From the NCBI RefSeq assembly GCF_029168945.1, contig NC_083602.1:72684600-72748599 (forward strand): a stretch of 64,000 nt of DNA, written 5' to 3'. Below, one piece after another: positions 58,872-64,000 of the stretch (positions are counted from its first letter, which is position 1; each line of letters begins with the position of its first letter). The position numbers were made by a program, and so were the translations under genes. Source of the DNA: Cannabis sativa (lineage: Eukaryota > Streptophyta > Magnoliopsida > Rosales > Cannabaceae). The notes beneath the pieces were generated by a model that saw only the letters and a program-made list of their open reading frames with translations, ran no database searches and was not told the origin of the DNA.

Positions 58872-59640
58872 ATCATATCTCTCTCCCCATAGGTCCGTTT
58901 TCAGTGATCTAGTTACCGTTTTAAAGATAATTTAATGATCTATATTTTTTAGGAAGAAACTCTTTCCTAATTCTGAGTATTTCGATGTCAAAAATTCATG
59001 TTTTACACTGATTTTCGAATTACAGTTTTTTTTAAATTTCTTTTCGATATTGCCTTAGTAAAAGTGTCATATCTCTCTCGATATCTATTATTTTCAAGCG
59101 ATTCTTGTACTGTTAGAAAAATAATTCGATAATCCATATTTTCTTTGAAGAAACCTTTCCCTAGTTCGGAGTTCTTACCAGTAAAAAGTTAGGATCTTTA
59201 CTCGGTTATGGTATTTCGTTTTAAGTTTCGTTTCAGAAAAAGTGTCTTCAGTAAAAATTCAATATCTCTCTCAATTTTGATCCATTTTAAAAGATCTTTA
59301 TTTCGTTTTAAAGCTTAGAAAAATAGCTACATTTTTTATGAAGAAAGTGTTGTCTAGATCGGGGTGTAACTATTTTTAAAACTTTTATTTTTAGGCTGTA
59401 TTCAGAAATCGGCATGATCCAGGATTTTAAAGAAACTGTTTTGAGAAAACATGCATAACTCCTAGGTTATAGCTCCGATTTTGGTGATCTTTATACCGTT
59501 AGAAAGGTCTTTCAATTAACTAAAAACTTTGTGAACAGTAGAACTACTAATTCAAACGTTTTATAAGTCAAATTCTAGGCTAAACTTGCTGTACAGTAAG
59601 AATAATAAATATATTGAGTTTATCGGTGGACTAAGGGTTT
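58872..59640 (+). repeat. Four degenerate ~192-bp tandem repeats in the LTR
   Basis: Units begin near 58872, 59067, 59259 and 59451. Shared landmarks are 'atatctctctc', then a 'gatct..taccgtt..aaag' block about 40 bp later, then 'gaagaaac.ctttcc'. The last unit is the most different at its start (atgcataactc). No coding content. Confidence 0.65.
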
Positions 59641-60487
59641 CACTAATTGTTATAGGGCCTAGAAGGTATCGTAGGAGTTAATTACAGCGGAGTTGAGGTA
59701 AGGAAAAATAATTATACTTTATACTTGCTTTTTATATGGTTTGAGTACCTAGTATGACTGCTTGAATAAATTGTATTGAAACTGTGGAATGTGATAGTTT
59801 CGGTGAAATATTAGTGTTTTGTCGATGGATTGTATATGGCTGTTTAATCATGTTCCAGGTACTTGGAAGTGGTTGGAAACCACACATGTATGGTGATGTG
59901 GTAAGTGAGGCAGTGTACGTAAGGGTGCACTGGTTATTGGTACTGCGTTCTGGTTAAGAACGTAAGACACTCCAGATTTGTATGGAAGCTGGTGTGTGAT
60001 TGTGAGTGTGAGTATGTGGTATTTCAGTATTTGTGTGGCTGCCTCTATTTATACTTATGATTAGGTTGTTGTATGTTTGATATATATGTTTGTGCTATGA
60101 TGTGTGAATGCTGGCACATAGTATTTTGTTTTCCTTACTGGGCTTTGTAGCTCACCCCTTATTTACCCCCTATGTGCAGATAAGTAAGCCTGTAAGCTTT
60201 CGGTGACAAGTTGAGTCTGGGCAGCATGGGGTGTATCTCGTGTGATCATGTAACTGCGTGTGGTCTTGGCCATCTTCCGCTGAAAGTTTTTTTTTAATTT
60301 ATTAAACTTATCGAGGATGTTGTCGTTTAAATTTTCTATTACTTTTCCCTAAGTGGTAATACTTTATTTTCAACTGGGTACCCATGTTTTGAAAAGTGTT
60401 TTTTTTTTAAAAAATAAAGGCAACATTAGTATCTTAACGCCAGTTTATTTATGGCATCTTATTTTACGTAAGTAAGGGCGTTACAAA

Positions 60488-60500
60488 TGGTACCAGAGCC
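60488..60500 (+). other. Primer binding site of the chromovirus
   Basis: TGGTACCAGAGCC, initiator-Met type with one change from TGGTATCAGAGC, two bases after the LTR end. Confidence 0.85.
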
Positions 60501-60940
60501 ACAGTTACATTGATCTTGAATTCACGCGACATACACACCATCGCTGCAAAGGATCAACTTGTCATCAAGTATGTATGCTTTATATATGTTATGTCTTATA
60601 TGTTAAATTTGGTTTAGTCTTTATCTTTTGATTTTCCTTTAGTTAGCTAGAAGTTTAGGGTATGGTTAATCGAAACAATTAACTGATTCTTCGGAGTTAG
60701 AATTATAGTATAACTCAAACAATTTTCGTATTAGTGTAATTTTTTTTATGAGTAAAGATTATTTATTTATTTATTTATTTATTTTACATGGTGAATTGTT
60801 GCTTGATGATTTACGTTTTTTTTAAGTTTATATAATTTAGTGTATAGATATTTCCTTTTTGAGCGGGATACATCTTTGGTTATTTTTTTTTTCTTACCGC
60901 TACCATCTCCTTTCTTTTGAAGAACAAGTTAAGGGATTTG
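60501..60940 (+). other. Leader of the chromovirus
   Basis: Short untranslated leader between primer site and gag. AT-rich with an ATTT-type run near 60760-60785. No further feature. Confidence 0.6.
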
Positions 60941-62270
60941 ATGGAAAACGGTGAACCCAGAAGATCAATCCGGTTGAATGAAAGAGCGGCTGTAAGAGAC
61001 CGAGCTAGAGGTCGAGGGCGAGGAAGTGCTTGCGGTCGAGGCAGGGGAAACCAGCATGTCCCTGCCGAGGCGGTGATCCAGGAGAATCAAAATGCCCCTG
61101 TAAATGGACAACAACCAGGTCAAGGTGGGGGCAACCACGAAGTCCCTGCTGGGGTAGTTGGTCAAGGACACCAAAACGCCCCTGTAGGGGTGCCACCACA
61201 ACAAGAAGATTTGGCGCAAGAAGTTGCTCGTCTCAAGGAAGAAATTAGGAAGCGAGATGAAGAGGCTCACAACCGTCAGGAGCAATCCAATCAAGGACAA
61301 CATCAATTTTTGCCGGTGCAATACATGCCTGTGCCGGAGGGTCGATGGGAACCAATATATGAAAGGTTCCGCAAGCAACACCCACCAAATTTTGAAGGGG
61401 GCTCAGATCCAATGGAAGCTGAGGAATGGTTAAGAACAGTGGAAGGTATTGTTGAGTACATGCGGCTCGGTAACGGAGATAGTGTAGCTTGTGCTGCTAG
61501 TTTATTGAAAAAGGATGCCCGCATCTGGTGGGATGTTATTAAACAAACACGGGATGTGGCCGCAATGACCTGGGCTGACTTTGTACAAGTTTTTAACAAA
61601 AAATACTACAGTGAAGCAATACGCTCAGCTAGAGTTAATGAGTTCACGAACCTGAGGCAGGGTAAGTCTACGATTCTGAGTATGCTCGCCAATTTGACGA
61701 TTAGCAAAGTTTGCCACGGATCTGGTTCCTGCGAGTTTTTGAGGATTCATCGTTTTCTTGAAGGGCTCGACTCCCGAATAAGTCGGGACATAGCGATGTC
61801 GGGAGGTAAGGGCAACCACGTATGCTGAGGTACTGGAAAAAGCCCTAGAAGCTGAGTTGTGTGAAAGTCGTATACAGAAAGACAATACAGCAAGGTGGGA
61901 GGCCAGAAAGGCCAGTAATGGAGGTGGTGATAACAAAAGAAAACTGCCAAGTAACCAACACAACGAAGCCGACAAGAGAAACAAGATAGGGTCCAATAAC
62001 TACAAAGGGAAGAAGCCATATGTGGAGTACCCCCTATGCCCAACATGTGGTCGTAAGCATCCAGGAGAATGTCGACTGAAAGGCAAGACTTGTTACAAGT
62101 GTGGGCAACCGAGCCACTATAAGAAGGACTGTCCACAAAAAGGTGATCAACTCAAGGATGACAAACTTGTCCCAGCTCGAGTATTTGCACTAACCAGAGG
62201 GGAGGCTGAGACTAGTAACACCGTGGTTGCGAGTCGATTTCTATCTCTCGGAAAAACTATGTCTTGTTTT
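60941..62270 (+). pseudogene. Chromovirus gag with CCHC knuckle (frameshifted)
   Basis: The ATG at 60941 gives MENGEPRRSIRLNERAAV, then an RG-rich basic stretch and a ~27-residue imperfect duplication (..VPAEAV..ENQNAPVN and ..VPAGVV..GHQNAPVG). The gag core is FRKQHPPNFEGGSDPMEAEE, WLRTVEGIVEYM and WWDVIKQTRDVAAMTWADF. Between 61660 and 61740 the sequence detours into another frame, where EYARQFDD is visible. At about 61820 a shift leads to [15 protein letters not shown]. The knuckle is [14 protein letters not shown] (CX2CX4HX4C) at 62092-62133, preceded by [12 protein letters not shown]. Indels prevent one continuous protein. Confidence 0.85.
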
Positions 62271-62736
62271 ATTTGATTTTGGAGCTACGCACTCATTTAT
62301 TGCTTTAAAGATGATAGATAAGTTAGAACTACCGTATGTAAACTTTAGTTATAAGTTCATGACGGAGTTGCCCTCGGGCGAGGTTATGATATCATCTAGA
62401 GGAGTGCGGGATGCGCCAATAAGGATTGCAGACAAGGAACTTAGTGGAGATCTGATAGAGCTGGAGATGAGGGATTACGATCTTATCTTGGGTATGGATT
62501 GGCTATCACGACATGGAGCAACAATAGGCTATAGAAAGAGGACGGTGACTTTCACCCCCGAATCCGGAGAGGCATTCATATTTGAAGGAATCAAAGTCAA
62601 GTCAAGCTTACCGCTAGTTACAGCCCTGAAGGCACAAACGCTGATTCGTGCGGGATGTCAAGCATACTTGGCCAGCATAGTAGACAAGTCCAGAGAAACC
62701 ACCCTCGAAGCCGGAGAATGTCCACATAGTATGTGA
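62227..62736 (+). pseudogene. Chromovirus aspartic protease
   Basis: Frame overlapping the end of gag. The active site reads [13 protein letters not shown], where Asp-Ser-Gly-Ala-Thr is usual, so Ser is replaced by Phe next to the catalytic Asp. DLILGMDWLSRHGATIGYRK matches the conserved DVILGMDWL..H. The end of the frame has shifted relative to the reverse transcriptase: [10 protein letters not shown], the expected link, lies in another frame. Because of the substitution and the shift it is probably inactive. Confidence 0.8.
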
Positions 62737-64000
62737 ATTCCAAGAAGTTTTTCCGAAGACCTACCGGGGCTACCCCCAGATAGAGAGATAGAATTTGTGA
62801 TTGAGTTAGCGCCAGGCACAGCACCAATCTCGAGGGCTCCATACCGCATGGCTCCCAATGAATTGAAGGAATTGAAGGCTCAACTACAAGATCTTTTAGA
62901 CAAGGGGTTCATTAGACCAAGTTACTCACCTTGGGGTGCGCCAGTGTTGTTCGTCAAGAAGAAGGACGGTAGTATGCGGATGTGTATAGACTATCGAGAG
63001 CTGAACAAAGTGACTATAAAGAACAAGTATCCCTTGCCTCGCATCGATGATTTGTTTGATCAGTTACAAGGGGCGATCGTCTTTTCAAAGATCGACTTGA
63101 GATCTGGGTACCACCAATTGAAAGTCCGAGAGGAAGATATAGCAAAGACGGCATTTCGAACACGGTATGGGCATTATGAATTTCTAGTGATGTCATTTGG
63201 GTTAACCAATGCCCCGGCGGCCTTCATGGATTTAATGAATAGAGTATTCAAGGAATATCTTGACAAGTTTGTGGTGGTATTCATTGATGACATACTCATT
63301 TATTCAAGGACAATGGAAGAGCATGAGGAGCACTTAAGGCTAACTCTAAGTAGACTCAAAGAGCACCAATTGTACGCCAAATTCAAAAAGTGTGAGTTAC
63401 GGTTGGAGAAAGTGGCGTTTCTAGGCCATATAGTGTCCAAAGATGGGGTAGAGGTGGACCCTGCGAAAATTGAAGCAGTGAAGAGCTGGCCAAAACCAAA
63501 AACTGCAAGTGAGGTTCGGAGATTTCTTGGACTAGCTAGGTATTATAGGAGATTTGTTGAAGGGTTCTCAAAAATAGCCACACCATTGACGAATTTGACT
63601 CGAAAGCAACAAAAATTTGCATGGACAGATAAATGTGAGGAAAGCTTTCAGACATTGAAAGATAAACTCATAACAGCACCTGTCCTGTGTGTTCCAACTA
63701 ACAAAGACAAATTTGTAGTATATTGCGACGCATCAAAGCAAGGGCTCGGCTGTGTGTTGATGCAGAATGAGAAGGTGGTAGCCTATGCCTCTAGGCAGCT
63801 AAAGGAGTATGAGACAAGGTACCCAACTCATGACTTAGAGTTGGCAGCAGTGGTCTTTGCATTGAAAATCTGGAGGCACTACCTCTATGGAGAGAAGTGT
63901 GAAATATACACAGATCACAAAAGCCTAAAATACTTCTTTACGCAGAAAGAGCTCAACATGAGACAGAGGCGATGGTTGGAACTGGTAAAAGATTACGATT
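62737..64000 (+). CDS. Chromovirus reverse transcriptase-RNase H (open, runs off window)
   Basis: Open frame of about 421 codons without a stop; the first ATG is at 62848. [16 protein letters not shown] needs one base that is missing at about 62754, where this frame is entered. Reverse transcriptase motifs in order: [80 protein letters not shown] and the catalytic [11 protein letters not shown]. RNase [57 protein letters not shown] and [13 protein letters not shown], with Asp, Glu and Asp present. All visible catalytic residues are intact. It copies the element's RNA into DNA as part of a gag-pol polyprotein. Confidence 0.9.
   Translation, partial: MPRSFSEDLPGLPPDREIEFVIELAPGTAPISRAPYRMAPNELKELKAQLQDLLDKGFIRPSYSPWGAPVLFVKKKDGSMRMCIDYRELNKVTIKNKYPLPRIDDLFDQLQGAIVFSKIDLRSGYHQLKVREEDIAKTAFRTRYGHYEFLVMSFGLTNAPAAFMDLMNRVFKEYLDKFVVVFIDDILIYSRTMEEHEEHLRLTLSRLKEHQLYAKFKKCELRLEKVAFLGHIVSKDGVEVDPAKIEAVKSWPKPKTASEVRRFLGLARYYRRFVEGFSKIATPLTNLTRKQQKFAWTDKCEESFQTLKDKLITAPVLCVPTNKDKFVVYCDASKQGLGCVLMQNEKVVAYASRQLKEYETRYPTHDLELAAVVFALKIWRHYLYGEKCEIYTDHKSLKYFFTQKELNMRQRRWLELVKDYD

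Larger units (their letters stand above)
58299..60485 (+). repeat. 5' LTR of the chromovirus
   Basis: 2187 bp. It contains a long TTA microsatellite, four degenerate ~192-bp repeats (58872-59640) and a T-rich 3' part. It is the only LTR of this element in the window, so its age cannot be estimated from an LTR pair. Confidence 0.85.
58299..64000 (+). mobile_element. Ty3/gypsy chromovirus-type element, 3' part beyond window
   Basis: LTR 58299-60485 starts TGTAATATCC and ends GGGCGTTACA, a form seen in long-LTR plant chromoviruses such as the Tekay/Del group. Then come an initiator-Met primer site, gag with a zinc knuckle, protease, and reverse transcriptase-RNase H running off the window at 64000. 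Gag and protease carry several small indels, while the reverse transcriptase-RNase H frame is open for the visible 1.26 kb. Integrase and the chromodomain, which would confirm the lineage, are not in the window. Confidence 0.85.

Overview
This 64 kb window looks like repeat-rich intergenic DNA from a dicot-type flowering plant. It is AT-rich, it carries LTR retrotransposons primed by initiator-tRNA-Met-type sites, and it holds plant-type MULE, hAT, CACTA and Helitron elements plus a LINE remnant. I could not support a single intact host gene. The species cannot be named from the sequence alone. Almost every long open frame belongs to a broken retroelement, and the exact ends of the elements give a readable insertion history.

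Layout, left to right. (1) 1-18444 is a minus-strand Copia element, 'B', running off the left edge. It has lost pol, so its gag-protease frame reads straight into its 3' LTR. It has been hit by a full-length relative, 'A2' (1062-11130), and by a gene-fragment-carrying MULE (13737-15429, perfect 9-bp target duplication). (2) 18445-22076 is a short non-LTR island: a LINE fragment, an inverted-repeat element, a probable Helitron (20396-21228) and a MITE. (3) 22077-41203 is one solo LTR of the same family (duplication AATAT at both ends), split by a different Copia element (22572-29676, duplication TATTC) and by full-length element 'C' (29867-39987, duplication GAGAT). (4) 41276-42498 is a hAT-like element containing a CACTA-type and a MULE-type MITE. 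(5) From 42744 an older LTR of the same family is split by a CACTA element (42848-43872) and by a Ty3/gypsy Tat-type element starting at 45289. The Tat element is itself split by a 5'-truncated copy 'D' (47946-51793). (6) From 58299 to the right edge a Ty3/gypsy chromovirus-type element with a 2.2 kb LTR appears to interrupt the 3' part of the Tat element.

The dominant player is the ~1.9 kb LTR family, with nine LTRs in the window. A2, C and D share the same eroded pol (integrase LRTDRGGE-like motif and RNase H tail still visible), although their LTR pairs are nearly identical. This suggests they move with enzymes supplied in trans while keeping LTR promoter, primer site, polypurine tract and a long leader. 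That leader carries two conserved features that look functional: a palindrome cluster ~280 nt after the primer site, and a ~22-bp direct repeat spaced ~112 bp.

The only non-transposon coding piece I can argue for is an exon-like fragment inside the MULE, resembling the C-terminus of plant PHLOEM PROTEIN 2-LIKE A10 proteins. I found no convincing new cellular system. The most original signals are the leader palindromes and repeats of the non-autonomous family, the gene-capturing MULE, the antisense promoter/intron-like structure in the Tat 3' region, and the ~192-bp repeat array in the chromovirus LTR.
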